From positions 4,369,254-4,433,253 of the forward strand of contig JAEVLN010000001.1 in the NCBI GenBank assembly GCA_018350325.1: a stretch of 64,000 nucleotides of DNA. The letters run 5' to 3'. Origin of the DNA: Globodera rostochiensis (lineage: Eukaryota > Nematoda > Chromadorea > Rhabditida > Heteroderidae). Position 1 is the stretch's first letter. Each line of letters opens with the position of its first letter. The notes below the pieces were generated by a model that saw nothing but the letters and a program-made list of their open reading frames with translations, was not told where the DNA came from and did not search any database. The position numbers and the translations under genes were made by a program. Of the stretch, positions 50,401-61,474 are shown piece after piece.

Positions 50401-53400
50401 CGACAGTCTTACAAATTAGCCTCAGGTGGAGTTTCGCCTCGTCCAAAAGTCGCCTTTCATGGGGCTGTTTAACCGACGAATGGGACAGCCAATTTTGAAT
50501 GGGTTCAGCCATGGCCAATTATCGGCCGGCAACATTATGCTGAAGGAAACGGCACAAAGTGCCGAAAAGGTACGGCGAAAAGGAAGTTTAGAGTTGGCAT
50601 TTTGGGACGGGCCGTTACTTTAGTCTTTATAACCCAAAGATTGCGAAAATATTACTCCGCGCGTGTATTGGTCCACCACACAATATGAAATGCAGCAGAA
50701 CAGCCGAACTTCGAATACGTTTTCAGGACGATGGCCAAGGTACGTACAGTAAGTACCCTGTCCCAACAGATACTGTATTTGTCAGAAGGAATAAAATGAA
50801 TGATCCTTGTTATACAGTGCCAACAATTGTTCACAACATTCCGTTGGAAGTGTCATTGGGGCAAAAAAGTGTGCAAGTCTCAGCTGAACATCTTCAAGCT
50901 ACGGTATTCACTGCGGTTACTGTACATCAACTTATAATTGCTCGCTATTGTTTAGCATCCTGCAAAAATGCCCAGTGAACTTCAATTTGCGGTTTGGCAA
51001 CAAAAGGGCGGCAGACTTCAAAAGGGTCTGAACACGCCGCTGAATACTTTCACGCAAAAAGATTTGGACCACGGCCTTATCCGCTTTGAGATTGACCCGA
51101 CTGACGGTGAAGTGAGTTGGGGAGGGGGGGGGGGGGAGAGTTACGGGGAGGGGGAGGAGAGGGGGGGGGAGGAGAGGGGGGGGGGAGAGTTACGGGGAGG
51201 GGGAGGAGAGGGGGGGGGGAGGAGAGGAGGGGGGTTACGGGGAGGGGGAGGAGAGGAGGGGGGGGGGGTCATTTTCAGAGAGGGGGGGGATTGGGGGGGG
51301 AAGAGCCTTTCAGAGGGGGGGGGGGAGAGTTACGGGGAGGGGGAGGAGAGGGGGGGAGGAGAGGAGGGGGGGGGGGGAGAGTTACGGGGAGGGGGAGGAG
51401 AGGGGGGGGGGGGGGGTCATTAGAGAGGGGGATTCAGGGGGGGGGGGGGAAGAGCCTTTCAGGGGGGGGGAGCCTTTCAGAGGGGGGAGGGGGGTGGGGA
51501 AGAGCCTTTCAGAGGGGGAGGGGGAGAGCCTTTCAAAAGTTACTTTTCAGGAAGGCCGCCAAATTGGCTTCCATTTTTTGCTAACCGACGGTCGGCATCA
51601 GCTGGGGCCCGAGTTTTTCTCGTTGCGACTTCTAGATTCATTGCCAGCAACTGAAGATGAAGCATTTTCAACTCCATCGACTTCAAGCAGTACTCCGCCA
51701 TTTAGAGGGTGGCCCAAACTTGAGAAGAACATCAAACTCGGCACTGCGCCTGGTATTCCAAAAGTGATTGGCGCAAACTTGCTGAAGGCCATAAGCCAAA
51801 ATGTTTTCTCTTCAACGGATCCCTTCACTAATTGAATCATTTTCAGAAACCCAACAAAGTTTTCTTCCATCTAACCAAACAACCAATGCATGGCCGATTG
51901 GTAAGTACGAATATGGCAATTCCCCTGAAAGTCCACAAGTTGAAGCTGCTCAATGGGTCCCAAGGACGTTTGGAACGGTTCACTCAGGCGGACGTCGATT
52001 CGAATCGGCTAACCTACGTCTCCAGACCGGACATCGGCGCGTGGAGTCAACGAGACAATTTCCAATTCAAAATGGAGGACTCAGAAGACGGCGGGCGCGA
52101 GACCGCTGGCGGAGAGGGCACACACCGCTTCCGTATTGAGTCCAGCTACTCAAACATGGCCGCAGGCGTGGCCCTCGATGAACTTATCCCCCGCGGCACA
52201 ATTCTTGTCAGCAGAGGTTCGAAGATTGACATATTAAATTTGCCCACACTTTTCAATACGTTCACTCAAAAGGTGGTGCCGTGGCACTGAATTCCTCTCA
52301 CCTAAACCTAACCAAACTCTCCGCCGTTACGGAGGACCAAATTTTCGTGAAGCTTTTGCGCCCGCCCGCTTTTGGTTGGTTGGAGAGAATTGACGAAGCA
52401 TTGGGACTTTTCAACGGCGAGACGAATTTTGGCGGATTTGCAAAGGAAACTTTGGAGGAGGAGGAGGAGGAGGAGGGCACAAAAGTGCGTTAAACCAAAA
52501 ATCGCATAAATTCTTGAAACTTTAGGCAAATTTCCAGTGGCGCTTACCACTCTCGGCTGAGCAACTTGCCTCGGGGCGCTTTTTGGCTTTTCACCAAAAT
52601 GCGACGGTTAACGCATCGGACGAATTTACGCTAATGGTGTACAGCGGACGGGAGCCGAAGCAGGGATTGAAGTTGGGCATGGCAGTGAGAATGTCAGACG
52701 ATGGCACCGATCAGTTGAAGGTGAGGCCAAAAACATGCGAGAAAGTCGCCATCCCGAGAATCTCGACTTCAGATCGACAAATTTGTCCCCCAATTGCATT
52801 TGCTGTCCGGCGGTTCCGTCACGCTGTCTTCTGCCGACTTTCACGCGTCCAACCCGTCGCTGAGCCCGGTCCAAATTGTGTACCGAATTGATCAGCTGCC
52901 CGGCACCGGTCTCCGCCTGAGTCTGAACAATTTCAGTCAGTCAGTTTTGGACTGCTTGACATTCTTTTGACTTTTTAGGTTTGCCGCTGTTCGGACAATT
53001 TCGCCAAGCCGACCTGGACAAGGGAATTGTGGCACTGGAACACACGCCGAGCAACGACATGACCAAATGGGACGTTGTCGGATTTTGGGTTGGCCAGCAG
53101 CGGGACGACGGAAGAGGTAAAATGGAATTTACTTTAATTTAAAGCTTTTCCATTTCTTTCTCTTAGCCAATTTTGTACATTCTCGCATTCTGGTCATTCG
53201 CACTGAACCGACGGCACTCCATTTGCGAAATCATAGCGAAATTGCCATTTCCCAGGGCAAAACCTATGTCCTGTTGAGCAGGTGCCGAAACGATTTTTGA
53301 AATTTATAATTTAATTTAATATTTATTTTTATACATTATGACCTTTTAGCGCTCATTTGGGTGCGGAATCCAACGGGGACCGATCTCAAATTGTTTACAA

Positions 53401-56400
53401 TGTGACGAAACGTCCAGCAAATGGCACTTTCTATTGGGTGGACGGGGAGAAGGAGGCGAGCAGCTTCAGCCAGAGAGACATCGACCGGGGGGACGTCCTT
53501 CACGCGCAGATGAATATGGACGCCTTTCAAGTCGGGGGGGGGGGGAGGGGAGGGGAGAGCCTTTGAGGGAGGGGGGTGGGGGAGAGAGGGGGGGTAGGTG
53601 GAGGGGGGGGGAGAGTTACGGGGTAGGGGAAGGGGAGGAGGGGGGGAAGAGGGGGGGGGGGAGGGAGGGGGGGAGGGGGGGTCAAGTCGGGGGGGGGGGG
53701 GGAGAGAGGGGGGGGGGGGGGGGGAATTTGCCAAAATTACAAAAAATCGATATTTCTTTTTTGCTAAAAATAACCATCGAAGGATTCCTTCGAATTTGTG
53801 CTGAGCAATGATGAAATGGAACTGTTGTCGAAAAAGGGCACCGTCCGGGTCCAACCCGTCTTTCAACCTCAACCGTTCATCACCAACTCGCGCACCATCT
53901 CTCAGCTTGGCCTTACCCATCTCAACGCCAGTGAACTTGAGGTTAATTTGCTTTATATTTAATTGATCTAGTCAAAATGAGCCTGCCACCGACGAATCCC
54001 CCCCCCCCTCCTCCGGAGGGATCGTCGTCCCCCCCCCCCCCTCCCCCCCCCCTGAATGATCCCCCCCCCCCCGAGGGATCGCCCTCCTCCTCCGGAGATC
54101 GTCGTCCCCCCCCCCCCTCTCCCCCCCCCCCCCCCCCTCCTGAGGGATCCCCCCCCGAGGGATCGCCCCCCCACCCCGAGGGATCGTCATCCCCCCCCCC
54201 TTCCCCCCCTGAGATCCCCCCCCCCCCGAGGGATCGTCCCCACCCCCCCCCCCCCTGAGGGATCCCCCCCCGAGGGATCGTCCCCACCCCCCCCCCCCCG
54301 AGGGATCGTCCCCACCCCCCCCCCCCTGGGATCCCCCCCCCCGAGGGATCGTCCCCACCCCCCCCCCCCCCCTGAGGGATCCCCCCCCGAGGGATCGTCC
54401 CCACCCCCCCCCCCCGAGGGATCCCCCCCCCTGAGGGATCCCCCCCCGAGGGATCGTCCCCACCCCCCCCCCCCGAGGGATCCCCCCCCCCCCTTGAGGG
54501 ATCCCCCCCCCGAGGGATCGTCCCCACCCCCCCCCCCCCGAGGGATCCCCCCCCCCCTTGGGATCCCCCCCCCCCGAGGGATCGTCCCCACCCCCCCCCC
54601 CCCCGAGGGATCGTCCGGATCCAAATTCTTTGCTTTATTCCTCAGGGCACTTTGCCCCGCTATTTGGTCATCCAACCGCCCAAACACGGCCGACTGTTTT
54701 TGCATCCCAACACCAACCAATCCGCGCTCTTCTTCACTCATTCCGATGTAATTGCCGGAAGATTGTTTTTCCATGCCTTTGACACGTCGCGCAGAGTGAG
54801 CGACAAAATTATGCTGGAGCTGCGATCGGTAAGAGTGCGTTGCTTATGGGTTTTTAGGGCTTAATGAAACCGATCATGCTTTACATTAGCTTCCAAAACC
54901 GATTATTCTTTACATTAGCTTCCAAAACCGATTATTCTTTACATTAGCTTCAAAACCGATTATGCTTTACATTAGCTTCCGAAACCGATCATGCTTTACA
55001 TTAGCTTCCAAAACCGATTATTCTTTACATTAGCTTCAAAACCGATTATGCTTTACATTAGCTTCCGAAACCGATCATTAGCTTCCGAAACCGATCATTA
55101 GCTTCCGAAACCGATCATTAGCTTCCGAAACCGATCATGCATTACATTAGCTTCCGAAACCGATCATTAGCTTCCGAAACCGATCATTAGCTTCCAAAAC
55201 CGATCATGCTTTACATTAGCTTCCGAAACCGATCATGCTTTACATTAGCTTCCAAAACCGATTATGCTTTACATTAGCTTCCGAAACCGATTATGCTTTA
55301 CATTAGCTTCCAAAACCGATTATGCTTTACATTAGCTTCCGAAACCGATCATGCTTTACATTAGCTTCCAAAACCGATTATGCTTTACATTAGCTTCCGA
55401 AACCGATTATGCTTTACATTAGCTTCCGAAACCGATCATGCTTTACATTAGCTTCCAAAACCGATTGTGCTTTACATTAGCTTCCGAAACCGATTATGCT
55501 TTACATTAGCTTCCAAAACCGATTATGCTTTACATTAGCTTCCAAAACCGATTATGCTTTACATTAGCTTCCGAAACCGATCATGCTTTACATTAGCGTC
55601 CGCAACCGATCATGCTTTACATTAGCTTCCGAAACCGATCATGCTTTACATTAGCTTCCAAAACCGATTATGCTTTACATTAGCTTCCGAAACCGATTAT
55701 GCTTTACATTAGCTTCCGAAACCGATTATGCTTTACATTAGCTTCCAAAACCGATTATGCTTTACATTAGCTTCCAAAACCGATTATGCTTTACATTAGC
55801 TTCCGAAACCGATCATGCTTTACATTAGCTTCCGAAACCGATCATGCTTTACATTAGCTTCCGAAACCGATCATGCTTTACATTAGCTTCCAAAACCGAT
55901 TATGCTTTACATTAGCTTCCGAAACCGATTATGCTTTACATTAGCTTCCGAAACCGATCATGCTTTACATTAGCTTCCAAAACCGATCATGCTTTACATT
56001 AGCTTTCGAAACCGATCATGCTTTACATTAGCTTCCAAAACCGATTATGCTTTACATTAGCTTCCGAAACCGATTATGCTTTACATTAGCTTCCAAAACC
56101 GATCATTAGCTTCCGAAACCGATCATGCTTTACATTAGCTTCCAAAACCGATTATTCTTTACATTAGCTTCAAAACCGATTATGCTTTACATTAGCTTCC
56201 GAAACCGATCATGCTTTACATTAGCTTCCAAAACCGATTATTCTTTACATTAGCTTCAAAACCGATTATGCTTTACATTAGCTTCCGAAACCGATTATGC
56301 TTTACATTAGCTTCCGAAACCGATCATGCTTTACATTAGCTTCCAAAACCGATTGTGCTTTACATTAGCTTCCGAAACCGATTATGCTTTACATTAGCTT

Positions 56401-58943
56401 CCAAAACCGATTATGCTTTACATTAGCTTCCAAAACCGATTATGCTTTACATTAGCTTCCGAAACCGATCATGCTTTACATTAGCGTCCGCAACCGATCA
56501 TGCTTTACATTAGCTTCCGAAACCGATCATGCTTTACATTAGCTTCCAAAACCGATTATGCTTTACATTAGCTTCCGAAACCGATTATGCTTTACATTAG
56601 CTTCCGAAACCGATTATGCTTTACATTAGCTTCCAAAACCGATTATGCTTTACATTAGCTTCCAAAACCGATTATGCTTTACATTAGCTTCCGAAACCGA
56701 TCATGCTTTACATTAGCTTCCGAAACCGATCATGCTTTACATTAGCTTCCGAAACCGATTATGCTTTACATTAGCTTCCGAAACCGATCATGCTTTACAT
56801 TAGCTTCCAAAACCGATCATGCTTTACATTAGCTTTCGAAACCGATCATGCTTTACATTAGCTTCCAAAACCGATTATGCTTTACATTAGCTTCCGAAAC
56901 CGATTATGCTTTACATTAGCTTCCAAAACCGATTATGCTTTACATTAGCTTCCAAAACCGATCATGCTTTACATTAGCTTCCGAAACCGATCATGCTTTA
57001 CATTAGCTTCCGAAACCGATCATTAGCTTCCGAAACCGATCATGCTTTATATTAGCTTCCGAAATCGATCATGCTTTACATTAGCTTCCGAAACCGATCA
57101 TGCTTTATATTAGCTTCCGAAACCGATCATGCTTTACATTAGCTTCCGAAACGGATCATGCTTTACATTAGCTTCCAAAACCGATTATGCTTTACATTAG
57201 CTTCCAAAACCGATTATGCTTTACATTAGCTTCCAAAACCGATTATGCTTTACATTAGCTGCCGAAACCAGTTATGCTTATGTATTAGTTTCTTTTATTC
57301 TTCATTTTTCTCTATGCCTGTAGGACAGTGTTCAGCCAGCACGAATGGTTTGGGACATCGAAATTCGACCAAGTGACGGGGTTCACAGCGGTGCGGGAAG
57401 GCTCAAAACTGGGATGTTTGACGCCGGAGGGGCCGGCTTGGAAGGAAATGAGACCGGCACCGGAGAAAGGGCATGGCTTGACCCGACGATAATATCGCCC
57501 CCGCCACCCGACATGAACTACCATTTCCCGGTCAGTTGGGCGGTACTCCTTGACAGCCTCGGCCTTCACGTCCCGATTCCCGCAGATAGCCATTTTGGTG
57601 GCAGTGGTTGCGTTGGTGGTTGGCATTTTGTTGTGTCGACGGAAAAGCAACACTTCGGACGGCGCTTCTTCCAGTGACGAGGACGAGCTGAAGAAGACGA
57701 CGAGCAGCGGCCGGAAGTCGTCGAGTTTGGGAGGGGCCAAGAACAGACTGGCTGCTGCCAGTTTGAGACGGAAGAACGGTTCAATGACCGTTGGGTTCGT
57801 CTTTATTATTAAAGTCCATCGATTTGGTTTCTTCCAGAAAAGCCCGAGAGGGACAGAAAGTGCCATTGGGCCGTGTCGAAGCAATGGCACCGTCTGGAAA
57901 CAGTCGCCGGTTTGGGGTGGAAACAGCGATGAACGAACACCGAATGGGCGGCTTGGCCATTGCCGACGGGGCGGTCAATTTGTTGGAGTCGACGGTCTAC
58001 GCGACCATCAACAGCAGAAGACAGCAGGCCAACAGGGAACAGCAACAGCAACAGAACAACAACAATAATAATAATAATAATAAGTCGAATATTATTTATA
58101 AATTAATCGAATAAAATGACATTCAGCAGTTCCTCAGCCGTGAATTTGAAGGAGGCCAGCAATTTGGGTGATGTGAATTTCGCCTTCACCGGAGGCAGTG
58201 CCATGAGCCGTCCATCCATTTTGTCGTTGTCGACCTCCACAACGGCACCTTCCTCCGTCAGTGCCGTCATTCCGACTTTCCAAACATCGTCGAGACGGCA
58301 AAGTTCACTGACACGCCGCATTCCGACCATCGCATTACCGCCGACATCGAGGCAACTTTGCAATTTATAAAGTGACTCTCAGAACTGCTAGAACTTGATC
58401 TTATCAAAGTCCAATCTTCGCTTGCCCGGGGATAAGCAAACAACGAATGGTTCATGGCCTCCCCCCCCCCACAACTAATGGCATCCCCCCGCTTCAAGCC
58501 CCCCCCCCCCCCACAACTAATGGCATCCCCCGGCTTCAAGCCCCCCCCCCACAACTAATGGCATCCCCCGGCTTCAAGCCCCCCCCCCCACAACTAATGG
58601 CATCCCCCGGCTTCAAGCCCCCCCCCCCCCACAACTAATGGCATCCCCCGGCTTCAAGCCCCCCCCACAACTAATGGCATCCCCCGGCTTCAAGCCCCCC
58701 CCCCATTTGTGAAGGAACGAATCTCGCGAACGGCAACAAATGTTGGCATCGGCTGCAGCGGCAGCAATCGCCTCGAAAAATGTGCTGAGTTCTGCCGATA
58801 CGGCGATGAGGCGGAAGAGTTTGGAGCCGGAAAGGACGCAGCGGAGAGGCAGCGAGGAACGGCGACAGAGCGGAGGAGGAAGAGGGGAAGCCGTAACAGA
58901 AACACCGGCAGATGGGGACAAAAGCAACGAATTTTGGGTGTAA
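44451..58943 (+). CDS. kon-1: CSPG4/NG2-like transmembrane proteoglycan (KON-1 type), 5' exon not found
   Basis: NG2-type proteins are single-pass surface proteins guiding muscle or glial attachment and signalling through a PDZ ligand. The first exon seen enters a laminin-G domain (LLFTVTNLSLIIEPD, NETISVQIDETNHQLIYIDG), then GCVRQVLLNGHFLLDE. A long run of CSPG repeats follows, recognisable from IFYRHDGTETLSDLLELR, VVDPDSA-like RIVDPDSAPELIWLY, LFYEHDGDQSRFDR, TFTQKDLDHGLIRFE, RFTQADVDSNRLTYVS and FTHSDVIAGRLFF. A TM segment (IAILVAVVALVVGILLC) is followed by RRKSNTSDGASSSDEDELKK, poly-Q/poly-N, a Ser/Thr-rich stretch, and then, if one GC-AG intron (AG|GCAACT near 58351 to 58718) is used, RNESRERQQMLAS to the end DKSNEFWV, like the QYWV PDZ ligand of NG2. 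Roughly 40 exons. Signal peptide and exact exon set unresolved. Confidence 0.85.
46479..46829 (+). repeat. Minisatellite made from an exon end plus its 5' splice site, 7 copies
   Basis: The coding exon ends CTGCTTCAGCAGACAAG|GT. This whole string, followed by a variable C-rich spacer, recurs six more times in the intron (starting near 46528, 46581, 46636, 46698, 46758, 46804; the last has CAACAGAC). The true acceptor is the TTTAG before TCAGCTGATTGAG near 46891. Each copy keeps AAGGTCC. The array stays open in the plus strand as Pro-rich sequence until a stop at 46855-46857. Confidence 0.9.
47328..47439 (+). repeat. Tandem AT-rich repeat flanked by GACCCTC/GAGGGTC
   Basis: Four to five copies of ATTACACCAATTAGATCATT occur inside an intron of the CSPG4-like gene. 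The block is bracketed by GACCCTC at 47322 and GAGGGTC at 47438 in inverted orientation. Confidence 0.8.
51118..51535 (+). repeat. G-rich intronic array (AGAGTTACGGGGAGGGGGAGG type)
   Basis: An intron beginning GTGAGTTGGGG after DPTDGE is filled by repeats of GAGAGTTACGGGGAGGGGGA and of GAAGAGCCTTTCAGAGGGG with G-runs of 5-15. The intron ends CTTTTCAG before GAAGGCCGCCAAATTGG. The sense RNA can form many G-quadruplexes. Several CTTTCAG strings inside look like extra acceptor sites. Confidence 0.85.
53531..53724 (+). repeat. G-rich intronic array, donor context partly duplicated
   Basis: The exon ends at CCTTTCAA|GTCGGGG and the intron is a 190-nt G/A tract. The string TCAAGTCGGGGGG recurs inside at about 53682-53700, a second copy of the donor context. 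GGGAGAGTTACGGGG resembles the unit of the 51.1 kb array, so the two introns share sequence ancestry or exchange. Confidence 0.8.
53998..54615 (+). repeat. C-rich intronic array with GAGGGATCGTCC punctuation
   Basis: About 25 copies of CCGAGGGATCGTCCCCACCC or CCTGAGGGATCCCC with C-runs of 7-14 fill the intron between an exon ending THLNASELE and one starting GTLPRYLVIQPPKHGRLF. The complement is strongly G-rich. Long frames on both strands here are repeat artefacts. Confidence 0.9.
54868..57285 (+). repeat. About 2.4 kb intronic satellite, 28-31 bp unit, roughly 80 copies
   Basis: The unit is ATGCTTTACATTAGCTTCC followed by RAAACCGATY. Variants (CGAAACCGATC, CAAAACCGATT, GATTATTC) alternate, and short forms (CATTAGCTTCCGAAACCGAT) cluster at 55070-55190. 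Segments near 55000-55560 and 56140-56460 share the same order of variants, including TTGTGC and GCGTCCGCAACC, so blocks of several hundred bp were duplicated. It sits wholly within the intron between exons ending LELRS and starting DSVQPARMVWD. Unlike the 46.5 kb array it does not contain the splice site. Confidence 0.92.
58457..58705 (+). repeat. C-rich array in the last intron of the CSPG4-like gene, six copies
   Basis: Copies of ACAACTAATGGCATCCCCC plus GGCTTCAAG and a C-run of 7-13 follow one another at about 38-45 bp. It lies in the GC-AG intron proposed to join the Ser-rich tail to the FWV-ending exon. Confidence 0.88.
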
Positions 58944-59154
58944 AGGCAGCGACAAAATGTGCAATTTATGCATTTTTGAGAATTGTCCAAAATTAATTGC
59001 CTTAATTTGTTTTTCCTTTTTTGACGCGAAAGGCGAAAGGGGGGCGGGGAGAACGAAATGGCGGTGTGGTAAATAATTGATGTGCACAAATGCGAATGGT
59101 GTTATTCCCACCACAAATCAATGGAAAGAAACTGCCGCCCTCCAGCAACAACAG

Positions 59155-59530
59155 CCATCCCTCGAGGGGACGTGGAAGACCCAACAAATTCATCCATCCC
59201 TCGAGGGGACGTGGAAGACCCAACAAATTCATCCATCCCTCGAGGGGACGTGGAAGACCCAACAAATTCATCCATCCCTCGAGGGGACGTGGAAGACCCA
59301 ACAAATTCATCCATCCCTCGAGGGGACGTGGAAGACCCAACAAATTCATCCATCCCTCGAGGGGACGTGGAAGACCCAACAAATTCATCCATCCCTCGAG
59401 GGGACGTGGAAGACCCAACAAATTCATCCATCCCTCGAGGGGACGTGGAAGACCCAACAAATTCATCCATCCCTCGAGGGGACGTGGAAGACCCAACAAA
59501 TTCATCCATCCCTCGAGGGGACGTGGAAGA
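59155..59530. repeat. Exact 39-bp tandem repeat, about ten copies, with CCCTCGAGGG palindrome
   Basis: The unit starts with the palindrome CCCTCGAGGG, then GACGTGGAAGACCCAACAAA and TTCATCCAT. Copies are essentially identical. Since 39 is a multiple of three and the unit has no stops in five frames, long peptides appear open in all three plus frames and two minus frames. It lies between the CSPG4-like stop (58943) and the J-protein start (59681); I do not call it coding. The remaining intergenic sequence shows nothing else. Confidence 0.92.
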
Positions 59531-59680
59531 AATATTCCCACGAGCCCCTCCTCCATTACGCATGGCTAAATGATATCGTTCCAAACGCATTGAATGTTTT
59601 AAATTAAATTTATTGCACAAAATAATTATTTCGTCAAATTAATTTATTCTTGGAGATTCCATTTTTATTGCTTTTGGCAA

Positions 59681-60503
59681 ATGATTTCCGAAAGTAAATT
59701 GACAAAAATGTGCGACGACCTTTATGAAGTGATCGGATGTCCGAAAAGCGCCTCTGTAAGTGAAAATGAAGTGATTGGATTAATTGGATGGGTGGAAGAA
59801 CAAATTCATTGGCATTTTAAAGAAAGAGCAAATTCATTGGCATTTTAAAGAAAGAGCAAATTCATTGGCATTTTAAAGAAAGAGCAAATTCATTGGCATT
59901 TTAAAGAAAGAGCAAATTCATTGGCATTTTAAAGAAAGAGCAAATTCTGGCGGAGTATCGTTTAAAAGTGTTGGCGCTGCACCCGGACAAAGTCGCCGGC
60001 GTCGGCGGGTCGGAGGAGCGCCTTTCGGAGGACGAGGCCAACAAGCAGTTCCAGCAGCTTCAGGTGATGAACCAAACATTTGCCTTTTTGGCTATAAATT
60101 CTTCCAAAGTTTGCGAAGGAAATTTTGTTCGACCCAAAGAAGCGCGAACATTACGACTTTTGGCTGCTGCTCGGCGGGCGACAAATTGCGTTGAAAGATT
60201 GGATGGACAGTCAGGTGGTCGGCCGGACGGTCATTTAAACTAATTAGTTGTTTAATTGCATTTAGGACAAAATCCGGCAGGTCAGGCTTTGTCCCTTTGT
60301 CCGGTGTTCAGAATCCCCCCCCCCCCCCCCCCCCGGGGTTTTAGACCCTCCATTGGGGACATCGAAACGACGCGCCGGTTAGGGAAATCCTTGCCCCCAA
60401 AATGGGGGGAAGGGGCACTGAACGGAAATGGACGAGTGATGGCAACGATTGGGAGCCGTACGCTTCGCCCACGACGAAGGCATTTCGAAATTACAAAATT
60501 TGA
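59681..60503 (+). CDS. dnajc12: J-domain protein, DNAJC12-like
   Basis: DNAJC12 is an Hsp70 co-chaperone for aromatic amino acid hydroxylases. Met codons at 59681 and 59708 are in frame. The J domain reads CDDLYEVIGCPKSAS, then after an intron KEQILAEYRLKVLALHPDKV with the HPD motif, an insertion (AGVGGSEERLSEDEANK), QFQQLQ, and then KEILFDPKKREHYDFWLLLG. GRQIALKDWMDSQ corresponds to the family's WRRSQ..FQQW segment. The last exon gives ERKWTSDGNDWEPYASPTTK and ends AFRNYKI with TGA at 60501-60503, matching the conserved KFRNYEI end of human DNAJC12. Intron 1 carries a minisatellite containing its own 3' splice site; another intron has a C-run at 60317-60334. Four to five exons. The C-terminal match makes the subfamily call good. 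Confidence 0.87.
59801..59946 (+). repeat. Minisatellite made from a 3' splice site plus exon start, five copies
   Basis: The unit is 28 bp: ATTGGCATTTTAAAG then AAAGAGCAAATTC. In the last copy TTTTAAAG|AAAGAGCAAA is the real acceptor and the start of exon 2 (KEQILAEYR). The four upstream copies are perfect or near perfect, so the acceptor and the first 13 exon bases are present five times in a row. Splicing to an earlier copy meets a TAA within 17 codons. Confidence 0.92.
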
Positions 60504-60957
60504 GGGAATTGAAATTAACGCCCCCCCCCCCGGAGATTGTAAAGGCTTAAAACTCAAATCAGCTTATTTCGACTTTATGTAAGCAATAAGATTAAATAAA
60601 GTGATTTGATTTATAAAATAATGTTCCGATCGATCAATTTTAAAATAAAAAAATAAATATATTCTAAAACGATTAATCAAATTGTCCGTCTGTTGTTGGG
60701 AGTTGGGCGTATTTGGAGAAGCGAAAGTTGGCCAAAAAAATTGGGCGCAGAAAAAGTGAAGTTAATTTGGAGGAAAAATGAAGCGAATGATGGCGAGTCG
60801 AACAGTGACTAAAAATAATTAAATTTAATTTAATTAATTTAAAAATTATAATTCTAATGCAAATAATGTTTCCAAAAATTATTCCAGAGTTAAAACTTAC
60901 AAAATATGTGCCAATACCGCGCAGAAGTGAAGTGCCTTTTTAATTTTTCGAATATAT
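60504..60957. other. Intergenic, AT-rich
   Basis: Only C-runs just upstream (60520) and AT-rich sequence were seen; no coding exon. Confidence 0.5.
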
Positions 60958-61330
60958 TTACAACTCCGACTCAATAAAAACCTGAAATTCTGGCCCGCCC
61001 AGCACAGCAACAACAAGATATTCTTGTACAGCTCGGAAAGGAAGAATGCCCAGGTAGGCCTGGTTGGTGTAGAACAGAAACAGATGGAACAGAGAGGGAA
61101 GTTGGCACGACGAGAGAAAGCCCCGCAGGGGACGGAACACAGAAGAATGACGGATCATCGAAAGGGCACGGGGGAACACGCGAACAGCGAGCAGTTCGGG
61201 GAAAGGATGCCGGTGGGCGAAGGGGCAGACGGAGCAGCACACGGGCCACACCGAGTCGACGAACAGCGACAACGGGGAGGCTGACGATGAACATGGAGGG
61301 TGGGAGGAGGAAGAAGATGGAGAGGAACTT
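60958..61330 (-). CDS. Unrecognised hydrophobic protein fragment
   Basis: A minus-strand frame ending at 60958 has good codon character and reads LFVDSVWPVCCSVCPFAHRH, ALSMIRHSSVFRPLRGFLSS, LFHLFLFYTNQAYLGILPFR and VQEYLVVAVLGGPEFQVFIE SEL. It looks like the last part of a multi-pass membrane protein. A neighbouring frame also has KFLSIFFLLPPSMFIVSLPV V, so either could include the true upstream exon. A GT directly after GGPEFQ could be a donor, in which case the end differs. No family recognised. Confidence 0.4.
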
Positions 61331-61474
61331 CTTCTGCAATTTAATTTATGTGGTTAAATCCAATTGAACTTGGCAAAATGTGTGTTGAAAGGGCTTAAAA
61401 GTGTGACGACTAATTAGCAACTAAAGTGTGATGACTAATTAGTAACTAATTTCATCTTTTGTATGTTTGGCAAT

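Noticed and set aside
53943..54774. Gly/Pro-rich frames of about 200 residues on both strands
   Set aside because: Translations of the C-rich intronic array of the CSPG4-like gene.
54868..57285. CRISPR-like or centromeric satellite interpretation
   Set aside because: No unique spacers, and it sits inside one intron of a continuous gene; an intronic minisatellite is sufficient.
58103..58363. Minus-strand frame with good apparent codon usage (VSELCRLDDVWKVGMTALTE)
   Set aside because: The plus strand is accounted for as the Ser/Thr-rich cytoplasmic tail of the proteoglycan, joined in phase on both sides and leading to the NG2-like C-terminus.
59002..59620. Five overlapping 150-190 residue frames with 13-residue repeats
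   Set aside because: The 39-bp unit is stop-free in five frames, so open length is a property of the repeat and not evidence for coding.
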